From Fibrella rubiginis (GTDB taxonomy: Bacteria; Bacteroidota; Bacteroidia; Cytophagales; Spirosomataceae), in NCBI RefSeq assembly GCF_017353185.1, contig NZ_JAFMYV010000003.1, positions 372,001-436,000 on the forward strand: a stretch of 64,000 bases of DNA. The letters are read 5' to 3'. The notes under the pieces were generated by a model. It saw only the letters and a program-made list of their open reading frames with translations. It ran no database searches and had not been told where the DNA came from. This document shows, one piece after another, positions 44,634 through 53,919 of the stretch; within the stretch, counting starts at the first letter, position 1; every line of letters begins with the position of its first letter. A program made the position numbers and the translations under genes.

Positions 44634-46391
44634 CTATTGTGCGGCTCGCACGGGCGGCGCCAATAATACCCGTCTTAACTCATTGACGGGCAGCATACCC
44701 TGGTCAAGCACCCGGTCATGAAAGGTCTTTAGGCTGAAGGATTTACCCATCTGTTGCCGGTATTCGCTGCGCAGTGCCAGCAACTGAAGCTTTCCCAGCG
44801 AGTAAGAGAGGTATCCGGGGTCATAGGTGCCACGCAGCGCCTCTTCGTGAGCAGGTTTTTCTTCGTAATAACAGTTGGCCTGCATAAATTTCGTTGCCCG
44901 ATCCACCGTCCAGCCATGGGTGTGCAGATTGATGGCGCACACCAGCCGGCAATACCGCAACAGCGACTCCGACAGCTGGGCCATTTTATACTTGGCGGCG
45001 GTTTTTGGATCGGTGTTGCCGAAGCCTTCTTCCAGCATCATCTGCTCGGTGTAATGCGCCCAGCCTTCCACAAATGCGTAGCTGCTGAACACCTTCCGCA
45101 CCTCGCTCACAGGCGAGGCATTGAGGTGCAAAAACTGCACGTAATGGCCCGGATACGCTTCATGAATGGAGATCACCTCGGCCACATAGCGGTTAAACTG
45201 CGCGAGCCATTCTTCCTGCTGGCGGGCGGACCAGGCTTTTTTAGGCAGTGTAACGTAGTAATACGCCTGTGCGGCGGCTTTATCTTCAAACGGTCCCGGC
45301 GTATTCATGGCGGCCGTGGCACCTACCATAAATTCGGGCGTCTTCGTTACGGTTGCCCGCACTTCAGAAGGGACTGACACAATCTTCTTATCGAGCAAAA
45401 ACTGCCGTATGGCTTCGCAGTGAGCGTTTGTGCTGGCAACCAGTTTATCGGCGGCAGGGTGTTCCTGCTGCATATGGCGGAACACCTGAATGGGCGTTTT
45501 GGTAGGGTCGATAACACGGGCGGCAAGGGCGAATTCGGCCTGTTCGCGACGGAGGTTAGCCATACCCACGGCCAGCAGGCTGTCGGGGTTGGCGGCCAGG
45601 TGTTCATTGTACAGGAGCATCCGCCGTAAATTGCCCCGCCCAATGGCAAACGAGCCTGTAGCGCGGGGCAGCACGGTTTTTTGCAGGTGGCTCACCAGTC
45701 CCCGCAGGGCTTCGGCGGCTTGTTTCGTTGTTGATGTCAGTTCTTGCTGCTCCGCGGTAGTACCCGTTTTGGCAAAGGCCTGCTGCACCTCGCCCAACAG
45801 GTAATCGGCGGTGCCATTTTGGGCGTCGATAGCCACCAGCACGTGTTCGCGGGAAGGATGCGGGCCGATGTTCTCTTTCACTGCCGCTACCCAGTCGGGC
45901 ACGAGCCGCGCCTTCTCAATCACCGATTTCATCCGGCCCGCGGGTGTACCAAACGTACGCTCTACGTACGAACTAAAATCGACGGTGTACGTGTACGGGT
46001 CTTCCGCCACGCGGATGCTATCAATGCTGTTGATCTCGCTTTGCACATGCGCCTGCATCAGTCGATAGTCAATCTGTTCATCAGCAGACAATTGGGTCGT
46101 ATCCAACCGCGCAAAAGCCGAATCGAAACGGGCCAGTTCAGCGCGTTGCTTTTGCCAATACGCCGGGGTTGGCAGGTCAAGCTTCCCGTCGAACTCGTGC
46201 TTGCCCAAAAACACCGCCGCTTCGGGGTTGCTGGCATAATAAGCCGCCAGATAGTCGTCGCGCAGATCGGCATAAGCTGATGTGGCGACCTTCGGTTTTG
46301 TCTGGCAAGAAGCGAAGATAAGGACGGAGGAAAGGATGGTAATTAACCCCCTGCCTACGGCCACTGCCTGCTGCTGCTTACCATTCTTCAC
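44634..46391 (-). CDS. DUF885 family lipoprotein
   Basis: 585 residues. Lipobox ILSSVLIFASC indicates a membrane-anchored lipoprotein. The DUF885 signature is clear: VISIHEAYPGHYVQFLHLN (an HExxxGH-type metal motif), FVEGWAHYTEQMMLEEGFG, and a C-terminal GTYDPGYLSYSLGKLQLLALR. DUF885 proteins are regarded as putative metallopeptidases; the substrate is not known. The PfkB kinase gene ends 12 nt after the DUF885 frame begins upstream, on the same strand. Confidence 0.88.
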   Translation of the reverse strand: MKNGKQQQAVAVGRGLITILSSVLIFASCQTKPKVATSAYADLRDDYLAAYYASNPEAAVFLGKHEFDGKLDLPTPAYWQKQRAELARFDSAFARLDTTQLSADEQIDYRLMQAHVQSEINSIDSIRVAEDPYTYTVDFSSYVERTFGTPAGRMKSVIEKARLVPDWVAAVKENIGPHPSREHVLVAIDAQNGTADYLLGEVQQAFAKTGTTAEQQELTSTTKQAAEALRGLVSHLQKTVLPRATGSFAIGRGNLRRMLLYNEHLAANPDSLLAVGMANLRREQAEFALAARVIDPTKTPIQVFRHMQQEHPAADKLVASTNAHCEAIRQFLLDKKIVSVPSEVRATVTKTPEFMVGATAAMNTPGPFEDKAAAQAYYYVTLPKKAWSARQQEEWLAQFNRYVAEVISIHEAYPGHYVQFLHLNASPVSEVRKVFSSYAFVEGWAHYTEQMMLEEGFGNTDPKTAAKYKMAQLSESLLRYCRLVCAINLHTHGWTVDRATKFMQANCYYEEKPAHEEALRGTYDPGYLSYSLGKLQLLALRSEYRQQMGKSFSLKTFHDRVLDQGMLPVNELRRVLLAPPVRAAQ

Positions 46392-46403
46392 TGCCTATAA
46401 AAA

Positions 46404-47345
46404 TTAAAGGTGCCCTGTATAAAGCACGGCCCGATTGACAGACGGAGGCATAGGACCGGCTTGTTTGAGCTTAATAGCCGCCAGATTGGCACCGGCCTGC
46501 GCACAATCGGTGGGGTCGCGACCATCGAGCCAGGCCGTCAGGAAACCTGCCCAGTAGGCATCGCCCGCGCCGGTGGCATCAACCACGTCAACTTTACGAC
46601 CCGTAATGCGTACGGTTTCTACCCCCCCGTCGAAGGACACCAGACTTCCTTCGGCCCCGAGGGTAAAGCAGACCAGTTTGGCTCCCATAGCATGAAGGTC
46701 GGCCAGAACGCGCTCGGTGGTTTGAGGTTCGCCGTAAAGGCGGGTGGCATCGTCTTCGCTGAGTTTGATAAAGGCCCCGGTGGCACAGTAACGACTCAGC
46801 ACGGTCCACGCCTGCGCCCGGTCGGGCCAGATACTGGGGGCATAGTTGGCATCTACGCTTACCTGCGCACCTAAAGAGGCGGCCCGTTCGGCGGCTTCAA
46901 CAATGGCCTGCTGAGCAGGCTGGCGACTTAGGGCAAAACAGGTGGTATGGAAAATAGATGCCTGAGCCAGCAACGAATCGGGCAGGTATTCGGGGCGAAT
47001 CTGGCAGTCGGCAGTGCGGTAAGCAATAAAATCGGGCGTTCCCGATGTGCGTGACACCACCACAATACTGGTTGGTTCGTTGGGGTCAGTGGCAATGTAC
47101 TGGGTGTCAACGCCCGTTTCGGCTACGCGCTGCACCAGAAACTTGCCCAGGTTATCGTCGCCGACGCAGGCCACCAGGGCCACGCGGTTGCCCAGCCGGG
47201 CCATATTGGCACCCATATTGGCGGGACTGCCCCCCTGATAGCGCCGAAAATCAGGCGAATCGAACAGGCTGGCAGAGACATGATGACCAATGAAATCGAC
47301 TAGCAATTCGCCGACAGAGAGGATGAGTTTGGAGGAATTGGGCAT
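46404..47345 (-). CDS. PfkB family sugar kinase (fructokinase-like)
   Basis: 313 residues from ATG 47345 (PNSSKLILSVGELLVDFIG); the longer frame adds 31 poorly conserved residues that overlap a palindrome. Ribokinase-fold motifs: GGSPANMGANMARLG near the N-terminus and DATGAGDAYWAGFL near the C-terminus, with the catalytic Asp in GAGD. The sequence is closest in feel to fructokinases. The next gene upstream on the same strand is a sugar transporter of the sucrose/maltose MFS type, suggesting uptake and phosphorylation of a sugar. Confidence 0.88.
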   Translation of the reverse strand: MPNSSKLILSVGELLVDFIGHHVSASLFDSPDFRRYQGGSPANMGANMARLGNRVALVACVGDDNLGKFLVQRVAETGVDTQYIATDPNEPTSIVVVSRTSGTPDFIAYRTADCQIRPEYLPDSLLAQASIFHTTCFALSRQPAQQAIVEAAERAASLGAQVSVDANYAPSIWPDRAQAWTVLSRYCATGAFIKLSEDDATRLYGEPQTTERVLADLHAMGAKLVCFTLGAEGSLVSFDGGVETVRITGRKVDVVDATGAGDAYWAGFLTAWLDGRDPTDCAQAGANLAAIKLKQAGPMPPSVNRAVLYTGHL

Positions 47346-47358
47346 GGGAAGGAAAACT

Positions 47359-47491
47359 GGTTCAAAGTCTAAAGTTTGAGGTCCAAAGTTAGCTGACGCA
47401 TGAGCCTGCTCATGCGTACTCGTTTTGTGCGTCAGCATACATCTGCGTCAGCTAACTTTGGACATTAGACGTTAGACTTTAAACTTCGACC
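47359..47491. repeat. Compound palindrome, family 2, with GCTGACGC words
   Basis: An inner perfect 19-nt pair (47381-47399 and 47445-47463; GTCCAAAGTTAGCTGACGC) is extended outward imperfectly by AAAGTCTAAAG-type words to about 47359 and 47491. The loop repeats GCGTCAGC at 47429. It ends 1 nt from the stop codon of the MFS gene. Confidence 0.85.
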
Positions 47492-47492
47492 T

Positions 47493-48995
47493 CTAAACTG
47501 CCTTCGGTGCTTTCACCAGGAAGCAGGACGCGGCGGCCAGTAGCATGCAGACGCCGGCTAGTACCAGTGCGTTGCGAGGGTCGTCGCCGAGGAGCGTTTT
47601 GTAGAAAAGCGGCACGGTAAGCATACCAATGAACTGCGGTACGCAGATGAAACCATTGAAGATACCCATATATACGCCCATTTTTTCTTTGGGCACAGCA
47701 CTCGCCAGCATCAGGTAAGGCATCGACATGATAGAACCCCAGGCTAACCCAATAATGGCCATTCCGACGAGATAAATCAGTTTATCATTTGACGTCAGCG
47801 TCAGGAAAAAGCCCAGTGCACCGATGCACAGGAATACGGCATGGGTGGCGCGGGCACTGCCAATGGCTTTGGCAATGCGTGGAATAAAGATGGAAATAAC
47901 GGCGCAGGAGATACTGAACATAGCAAAACACAGCCCGCCCCACTTGGTACCCGCTTCAAAGCCAGCCTTGTTTGAGACCGCATTGGGCGCGTCGAAGGCA
48001 TACTTGGCCACCGCCAGTGATAGGTACTGCCACATCAGCGGCAGGCCATACCAGGTAAAAAACTTCACCCACCAGAGTTGCTTCATGACGGTAGGCATCT
48101 CAGACAGCGAAGCCAGCACTTCTTTGAAAACGGGCAGCATCAGCACCAGGTAACCACCGGCCATGACGCCTACACCCCAGATCAGGCCATTGGCAATGCC
48201 ACCGAGGCGGGCAGCAAAGAAGAAAGCTAGTACAGCCGCCCCCAAAGCGAGCGCCAGGTGCCAAAAGGAAATTGATTTTTTTTGTTCGTCGGTGAAGACC
48301 GGATGCAGCTTGTAGCTTTCATCAACGGGCGGGTACTCTTTGGTGGTGCGCATGGTCCAGACTACAGCAATCAGGATAGCCGCCGCACCAATGTAGAACG
48401 GATACCGCACCGAATTGGGAATACCATTGGCCAACTCACTGGCACTCACCAGCATGGACACCCCAATAAAGGGCAAAATATAAGGCATACAGTTGGCCAG
48501 CGTTTGGCCGAAACCAACCATGAATGACTGTACGGCGAAACCGGTAGGCCGCTGCTTTTCGTTGAGCATGTCGCCCACAAACGCCCGGAAAGGCTCCATC
48601 GCTGAGTTCAGGCCCGCATCGAGCATCCACATCAGGCCCGCCGCCATCCAGACTGTTGATGAATTGGGCATCAGCAACATGGCAATACTGCCCATAAGCG
48701 CACCCACCAGAATAAACGGTTTGCGCCGTCCCCACGTAGGCGACCAGCTCCGGTCAGACACGGCCCCGATAATGGGTTGGAGCAACAGCCCGGTAAGCGG
48801 CCCGGCCAGCCAGAGCCCCGGAATAGACGCCTCGTCGGCGCCCAGATAACGGTAAATGGGGCTCATGTTGGCCTGTTGTAGGCCAAAGCCGTATTGAATA
48901 CCCAAGAACCCGAAACTCATGTTCCAGATTTGCCAGAACGAGAGGTTCGGGCGGGAAGTAGCTTGGGCCACGCTTGGCGCTTGGTCAGTCTGCAT
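47493..48995 (-). CDS. MFS sugar transporter (sucrose/maltose type)
   Basis: 500 residues with about 12 hydrophobic segments. Features of SLC45/GPH-like sugar carriers: FGFLGIQYGFGLQQANMSPIYRYLG, GLLLQPIIGAVSDRSWSPTWGRRKPFILVGA (the MFS loop 2-3 motif), and GWWVKF-like segments in the second half. It is transcribed toward the PfkB kinase gene on the same strand, with a large palindrome between them. Together they suggest sucrose, maltose or fructose-containing sugar use. No regulator is adjacent. Confidence 0.88.
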   Translation of the reverse strand: MQTDQAPSVAQATSRPNLSFWQIWNMSFGFLGIQYGFGLQQANMSPIYRYLGADEASIPGLWLAGPLTGLLLQPIIGAVSDRSWSPTWGRRKPFILVGALMGSIAMLLMPNSSTVWMAAGLMWMLDAGLNSAMEPFRAFVGDMLNEKQRPTGFAVQSFMVGFGQTLANCMPYILPFIGVSMLVSASELANGIPNSVRYPFYIGAAAILIAVVWTMRTTKEYPPVDESYKLHPVFTDEQKKSISFWHLALALGAAVLAFFFAARLGGIANGLIWGVGVMAGGYLVLMLPVFKEVLASLSEMPTVMKQLWWVKFFTWYGLPLMWQYLSLAVAKYAFDAPNAVSNKAGFEAGTKWGGLCFAMFSISCAVISIFIPRIAKAIGSARATHAVFLCIGALGFFLTLTSNDKLIYLVGMAIIGLAWGSIMSMPYLMLASAVPKEKMGVYMGIFNGFICVPQFIGMLTVPLFYKTLLGDDPRNALVLAGVCMLLAAASCFLVKAPKAV

Positions 48996-49261
48996 AGATT
49001 AGCTGGTTATTGAAACAGCATGTAAGGTTAACTATACAACAATATTACGCAGCCCGTTGCATGATTTGACGATGGAGTTGGGTTATTTTGTTTATAGCTT
49101 ATTGGGGCCAAAGCTGGTTAAACAACAAGGTGTCTCAGGCACTTTGCGCAACCCATTGGCTGGTTTAACGCGTATGTACCACAGAGCCATTCGGGATATT
49201 GGCTTATCTTTCACAGTAATACACTACTTATGCTGTAGATCTCTCCGCCTTATCCACCACT

Positions 49262-50698
49262 ATGTCTTTACTGCTCACGCTCCTCACCAGCTGCATCCTG
49301 TCGGCTCCGCTGCCTCCGCCCGATTCGGTGGGGAGCCGGGGGAGCCGAAGCCTCGACGCGCTGGTGGTGCGGTCGGTCACGTTGCGCGGAAATGCCCGCA
49401 CCAGCGACCGAATCATCAGGCGGGAAATGGCCCTGCTGGCAGGAGACACTATCAGTCGAACCGACCTGGCCCAGAAAGTAGCCTGGGATCAGCGCAAAAT
49501 CACCAACACCAACCTCTTTGTCACCGTCGATGTAGCGGCCGTGGAAGATACCACCGCCCCGCCCGACTACCGGCCGCTCGATGTGGTGGTGACCCTGAAA
49601 GAGCGTTGGTACATTTTTGTAGCCCCCATCTTCGAACTGGCCGACCGCAACCTCAATGAGTGGTGGTATGACCGGGGCCACGACATCCGCCGCACAAACT
49701 ATGGTCTGCGCCTCGACTGGAAAAACTTTACGGGCCGTAATGACAAGCTCACGGCACTGGCCCAGACTGGTTTTACGGACAAATACATTCTTTCCTATGA
49801 CCGCCCCTATTTCGACAAAGCGCAACGGTACGGGGTCAACGCCGATTTCTACTATGCCACCAACCGCGAGATAGCCTACCGCACTTTTACCGACAAATGG
49901 GTGTATATCCGTCCGGCAGTACTGGAGAGCCTGCGCTCGCGGCTAACCACCAGCATTGGCATTACCCGCCGCGACGGGTTCTATCATTTTCACGAACTGG
50001 AAGCCCGCTACAGTCGCAACACCATTGCCGACACCGTAGCCCGCCTCAACCCCGACTATTTTCTGGACGGCCGCCGCGCACAAAAGTTCGCCACGCTGTC
50101 GTACAGCTACCGCTATGACCGTCGCGACAATGTAGCCTACCCGCTACGGGGCACCCTGGCCACGGGCGTACTGGCTCACATGGGCTGGCTACCCAACGCC
50201 GACCTGAAGCAAACCGATTTAACGTTGGGATTAAGCCACTACTGGCCACTTGGCAAGCGATTTTTTGCAGCGTCTACGGTTCGCCTACGCTCGGTCTGGA
50301 CCAACAGACAGCCGTATTATAATCTCCGGGGCCTGGGCAACGGCGACGACGTGTTGCGGGGCTATGAATTGTATATTATTGAAGGTCAGCGGTATGCATT
50401 GTTCAGGAACAACATTCGCTACCGGCTATTTTCCACGGTAAAGCAGCTTAACTGGCTGCACGTGAAGCAGTTTAACACCCTGCCTATTTCGGCCTACGTG
50501 TCGCTCATTGGCGATGCAGGCTACGTAAGCAGCCCCGTGGCCGAACGCTACCAAAGCCGACTGGCTAACCGATGGCTCTATGGCTACGGAGCCAGCCTTG
50601 ACGTGGTCACGTTCTATAACCTGGTGGTGCGGTTCAGCGGGGTGGTAAACGCACAACGGGAGCCGGGCTTTTTCCTCAACATCCAGCGCGAATTGTAA
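49262..50698 (+). CDS. Omp85/BamA-like outer-membrane protein
   Basis: 478 residues with a short signal (MSLLLTLLTSCILS). One POTRA-like domain (ALVVRSVTLRGNARTSDRII, then VAWDQRKITNTNLFVTVDVA) precedes a 16-strand-type barrel rich in aromatic beta strands (YGLRLDWKNFTGRNDKLTAL, FATLSYSYRYDRRDNVAYPLRGTL). The barrel ends with FFLNIQREL. With one POTRA it is shorter than BamA (five) and resembles small Bacteroidota Omp85 members. A role in translocation or assembly at the outer membrane is inferred. A lipoprotein gene follows 9 nt later. Confidence 0.85.
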   Translation: MSLLLTLLTSCILSAPLPPPDSVGSRGSRSLDALVVRSVTLRGNARTSDRIIRREMALLAGDTISRTDLAQKVAWDQRKITNTNLFVTVDVAAVEDTTAPPDYRPLDVVVTLKERWYIFVAPIFELADRNLNEWWYDRGHDIRRTNYGLRLDWKNFTGRNDKLTALAQTGFTDKYILSYDRPYFDKAQRYGVNADFYYATNREIAYRTFTDKWVYIRPAVLESLRSRLTTSIGITRRDGFYHFHELEARYSRNTIADTVARLNPDYFLDGRRAQKFATLSYSYRYDRRDNVAYPLRGTLATGVLAHMGWLPNADLKQTDLTLGLSHYWPLGKRFFAASTVRLRSVWTNRQPYYNLRGLGNGDDVLRGYELYIIEGQRYALFRNNIRYRLFSTVKQLNWLHVKQFNTLPISAYVSLIGDAGYVSSPVAERYQSRLANRWLYGYGASLDVVTFYNLVVRFSGVVNAQREPGFFLNIQREL

Positions 50699-50707
50699 TT
50701 TTGAGGC

Positions 50708-51286
50708 ATGAAACACCTCGTCCTGCCTGCGTTAGTTACACTTCTTCTGGCTGCCTGCACCTCACGTCCTTCAACAGAATCGAATCGCGTTGAAAACCGC
50801 GTGGGCACGGCCATCGATTCTACCCTGACTACGGTTCCGGCAGCGGCATCTACAACGGCAGCGCCAGCAACATCGGCCCGCATCAACAGCCTGAGCCTCA
50901 CGCCCAGTTATGACTGGAAACGGGTTAACCTGGGCGATGCTTTCGCCGCTGCCAAAGCACCCGAAACCGAACGTCCCTTTGAAGAAGATGCCACCCACGT
51001 GGGCTATAGCATAGAATTTGACAATCTGGAGTCAGTTGATTATCAATACTTTACTGAATCCGGAAAGGTATCGGGCATCCGGGTGGATTTGTACCTGAAC
51101 AACCCGGCCAGCGTGCGCACTTATCAGCAGGATCTGATCGCCTACTACAATGCGCGCTACGGTTCAGCCCAGCCTAAGGCGGGCGTTTACACCTGGCAGG
51201 ACGGTACCGTCACGCTCAAAGACGTATCAAAGGCCAAAGAATATGGCCTGGTGCTAAAGATTGGTAAAGTGCCCGCGGCGAGATGA
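50708..51286 (+). CDS. Hypothetical lipoprotein
   Basis: 192 residues. Lipobox LVTLLLAAC; a Thr/Ala-rich linker; then a globular part with SLTPSYDWKRVNLGDAFAAAK, VGYSIEFDNLESVDYQYFTE and GIRVDLYLNNPASVRTYQQDL. No family is recognised. It is probably co-transcribed with the Omp85-like gene 9 nt upstream, so it may act at the same membrane site. Function unknown. Confidence 0.7.
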   Translation: MKHLVLPALVTLLLAACTSRPSTESNRVENRVGTAIDSTLTTVPAAASTTAAPATSARINSLSLTPSYDWKRVNLGDAFAAAKAPETERPFEEDATHVGYSIEFDNLESVDYQYFTESGKVSGIRVDLYLNNPASVRTYQQDLIAYYNARYGSAQPKAGVYTWQDGTVTLKDVSKAKEYGLVLKIGKVPAAR

Positions 51287-51311
51287 CTGATCCTCCCTGC
51301 GGGGTGAGCGG

Positions 51312-52796
51312 TTACTTTGGGAATGTCAGCCTGAACGTAGTACCAATCCCAACGTGACTATCTACGTCGATATGCCCTTTGTGGCTGTTCACAATATTTT
51401 GGGTGGCGGTCAGGCCCAGTCCCATACCACTCTGTTTACCAGTAAAGAAGGGGTCAAACAGGCGTTGCAGGTTTTCGGGGGGAATACCCGCGCCGTTATC
51501 TTCAATCACCACACACACCTGCGAATCTTCGAGGCACATAGTGCGTACTACCAGCTTGCCGTGCTCCGGCTCCATCGACTCCACAGCGTTGATGAAAATG
51601 TTGGTGAACGCAATCCGCAACTGTTCCCGGTCCAGGTTGGCGGTGCAGTCATGGGTGCTGAAGTCAGTAATCAACGTCATTTGCTTCAGCTTGATGCGGT
51701 CGGTAACAAAGCCCAGCGTTTCGCGCACAATATCGTTCAGGTCTTGCGGGCGGCGGTCAAGTTCACGCGGCTTCGAGGAGTTGAGCATGTCGGTGATCAG
51801 GGCACCAATACGCTCCACATTGCGGCCAATGATGTCGGTATACAGCTGGGTATCTTCATTTTGCTCTCCCAGTTCATCAACCAACTGATCCAGCGCCAGG
51901 CTTAGGTTGGTCAGTGGATTACGCACTTCGTGAGCAATGCTACGGGCCAGTTTACCCGTCATGGTTAGCTTTTCAGCAATAATCAGTTCCTGCTGCGCTT
52001 TTTTCTGGTCGGTAATGTCGCGTACGATACCCTGGTACCAGACGGGGCGGCCGTTGGCATCTTCCACGGCCCAGATCGAGATAAGGCAGATGCGCTTGCG
52101 GCCCTGCTTACTCACTAACACGGCTTCGAAATCTTTGATCTGGGTAAACTCGCGCACCGAAAAACGCATCTCACGCAGTTTGTCAAACTGATCAAATAGC
52201 CGGGCAGGGTTCAGCTTCAGCAGTTCGTCGCGGGTGTAGCCCAGCAGGTGCTCAACAGATGGGTTCACGTCGAGGAAATGCATGGATTGGTCGGCCACGA
52301 AGATGGCGTCGATAGACCGTTCAAACAGCGACCGGTACTTGTTTTCCTGCTCCAGCAGTTCGGCCAGCGATTCGGCCTGCCGCAGGGCATAGCGAATACT
52401 ACGCCCCAACAGCTGCGAGTCGATCCGGCCTTTCACAAGGTAATCGGCGGCTCCAATGGCCATTGCCGAATAGTCGACTGATTTATCGTCCTGCCCCGTG
52501 AGCAGGATCATGGGCGAATGGCAACCGGCCCGGGCAGCCTCCTGAATCAACTCAATGCCTGTGCGTTGGCCCAATCGGTAATCGATCAGGTAAACATCGT
52601 AGTCACTGGCCAGAATGCGTTCCAGTGCCTCATCATAGCCTTCTACCCAGTCTAACCGCAGGTTCCGGTTTTCCGGGGCGCTCATGAGCGTACGGGTCAA
52701 GATGTAGTCATCTTCATCGTCTTCCACCAACAGAACACGTACAAGCTGCTGATTATCAATAATATCGCTTTCTGAGTCGGGTAGCGAAGTGGTCAT
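51312..52796 (-). CDS. Receiver-PAS-histidine kinase hybrid
   Basis: 494 residues from ATG 52796. Order: an N-terminal receiver domain (RVLLVEDDEDDYIL, phospho-Asp in VYLIDYRLGQ, Lys in ADYLVKGR), a PAS domain (RSIDAIFVADQSMHFLDVNPS), then HisKA with SIAHEVRNPLTNL and HATPase_c with VIEDNGAGIPPENLQR and GMGLGLTATQNIV. No membrane segments, so it is cytoplasmic. A stand-alone receiver gene lies 14 nt upstream on the same strand and is the likely partner in a phosphorelay. Signal unknown. Confidence 0.92.
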   Translation of the reverse strand: MTTSLPDSESDIIDNQQLVRVLLVEDDEDDYILTRTLMSAPENRNLRLDWVEGYDEALERILASDYDVYLIDYRLGQRTGIELIQEAARAGCHSPMILLTGQDDKSVDYSAMAIGAADYLVKGRIDSQLLGRSIRYALRQAESLAELLEQENKYRSLFERSIDAIFVADQSMHFLDVNPSVEHLLGYTRDELLKLNPARLFDQFDKLREMRFSVREFTQIKDFEAVLVSKQGRKRICLISIWAVEDANGRPVWYQGIVRDITDQKKAQQELIIAEKLTMTGKLARSIAHEVRNPLTNLSLALDQLVDELGEQNEDTQLYTDIIGRNVERIGALITDMLNSSKPRELDRRPQDLNDIVRETLGFVTDRIKLKQMTLITDFSTHDCTANLDREQLRIAFTNIFINAVESMEPEHGKLVVRTMCLEDSQVCVVIEDNGAGIPPENLQRLFDPFFTGKQSGMGLGLTATQNIVNSHKGHIDVDSHVGIGTTFRLTFPK

Positions 52797-52810
52797 AACG
52801 TGAGGTATTA

Positions 52811-53263
52811 TCAATCCGGCAATTGAACAGTTTCCATCCAATAGAGCTTCAGTGAACCCATGAGTTCGGTTAGCCGACTAAAGTTATGTGGTTTAGTGAT
52901 AAATGAATTGCCTCCCAGACCGTAGGCGCGTTTTACGTCTTCTTTGGCCGACGATGTAGATAACACCACAACCGGCAAGCGGCACAGATGAGGGTTTGTC
53001 TTGATCTCTTTAAGGGCCTCAAATCCATCTTTCCGGGGCATATTCAAATCCAGCAAGATCAGACTTGGACGCGGTGCATTTTCGACGGTGAAACCATTAG
53101 CACACGTCAGGTAATTCATCAGTTCTTCGCCGTCTTCGACAAACTTAACGGTACTGCCAAATTGATTTTGCCGCAAGGCCTCGGCCATAAACAGCCGGTC
53201 GTCTGCGTCATCATCGGCGATTAAAATCGTAGTCGAAGGCTGTATTTCAGAAGATAGCATCAT
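52811..53263 (-). CDS. Single-domain response regulator (Rcp1/CheY-like)
   Basis: About 150 residues; three close ATGs make the exact start uncertain (53263 chosen). A receiver domain only: TTILIADDDADDRLFMAEAL, phospho-Asp in SLILLDLNMPRKDGF, Ser/Thr in VVVLSTSS and Lys in NSFITKPHNF. No output domain, so it acts by protein contact or as a phosphate shuttle. It is co-transcribed with the receiver-PAS-kinase hybrid. The Rcp1-like group often pairs with phytochrome-type kinases. Confidence 0.92.
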   Translation of the reverse strand: MMLSSEIQPSTTILIADDDADDRLFMAEALRQNQFGSTVKFVEDGEELMNYLTCANGFTVENAPRPSLILLDLNMPRKDGFEALKEIKTNPHLCRLPVVVLSTSSAKEDVKRAYGLGGNSFITKPHNFSRLTELMGSLKLYWMETVQLPD

Positions 53264-53919
53264 ATATGAAGGCAATAACGAATGAAGAGGCTGTTATGCA
53301 ACTGTACGAAGATAACCGTAAATCACTACCTAGCCTATGGGTAAATACACATAGATCAACGTGCGACGATCTGGTCAGAGATGAACCAGGACGAGTCCAG
53401 CATGATTTTCGGTAGCTTTCTGCACAATGGCTAAGCCAATATCTGTTCCTGGATACTCATCATAACCGTTTAACCACCGGTGCGTCTGTATAATTTGGTT
53501 GCCGCCATATTGATCAAAACGATGGTTGCCGCATAGGCCACAGCAAAGGTACCTTGCCAAACCACGAAACAGCACTAGCGGTCTATACCGTCGCCAGCGC
53601 CACCACCGGAGATCATCTTTTTGCAATAGTTGGCGTATTCGTAACCCGGCCATAACACGCAACAGCGGTTTAGACAGACTGCATTTAACTGCTCTAGTTG
53701 GGGGCTTCCATTCCGAAAGTGTGGAATCTCGTACGCACTCAATTCAATCGATTGCGCTTTAAGCCATCACCGACCTGCACACAGGGCGCAGGTTTACTTA
53801 TTGACAATCAAAGTGTTACTACGAAAACGCACATATTCTTCATGCAAATGGCATGATATTGTGATGGATAAAAGGCAAAAGCACATTACAACACGCTTTA
53901 TCCAACTCAACATTACGCT
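53264..53919. other. Gap with decayed sequence, no intact gene
   Basis: 656 nt without a convincing intact gene. The left part holds the tail of a decayed histidine kinase (53375-53530). The rest, up to the outer-membrane protein gene at 53920, has short frames that look like shifted remnants of the same kinase on the minus strand, and the promoter region of the plus-strand gene. No clear promoter motif could be fixed. Confidence 0.5.
53375..53530 (-). pseudogene. Decayed histidine kinase C-terminus
   Basis: The minus strand reads FDQYGGNQIIQTHRWL, then NGYDEYPGTDIGLAIVQKAT and ENHAG before a stop at 53375. This matches the end of a HATPase_c domain (the usual pattern is YPGTGIGLAIxxKxxENHGG) with the middle changed. 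Upstream the frame breaks into short pieces. It is the last part of a lost kinase gene that once preceded the response regulator on the same strand. Confidence 0.7.

Noticed and set aside
49057..49659. 200-codon plus-strand open frame
   Set aside because: Its second half reads the Omp85-like gene out of frame, and it has no recognisable domain.
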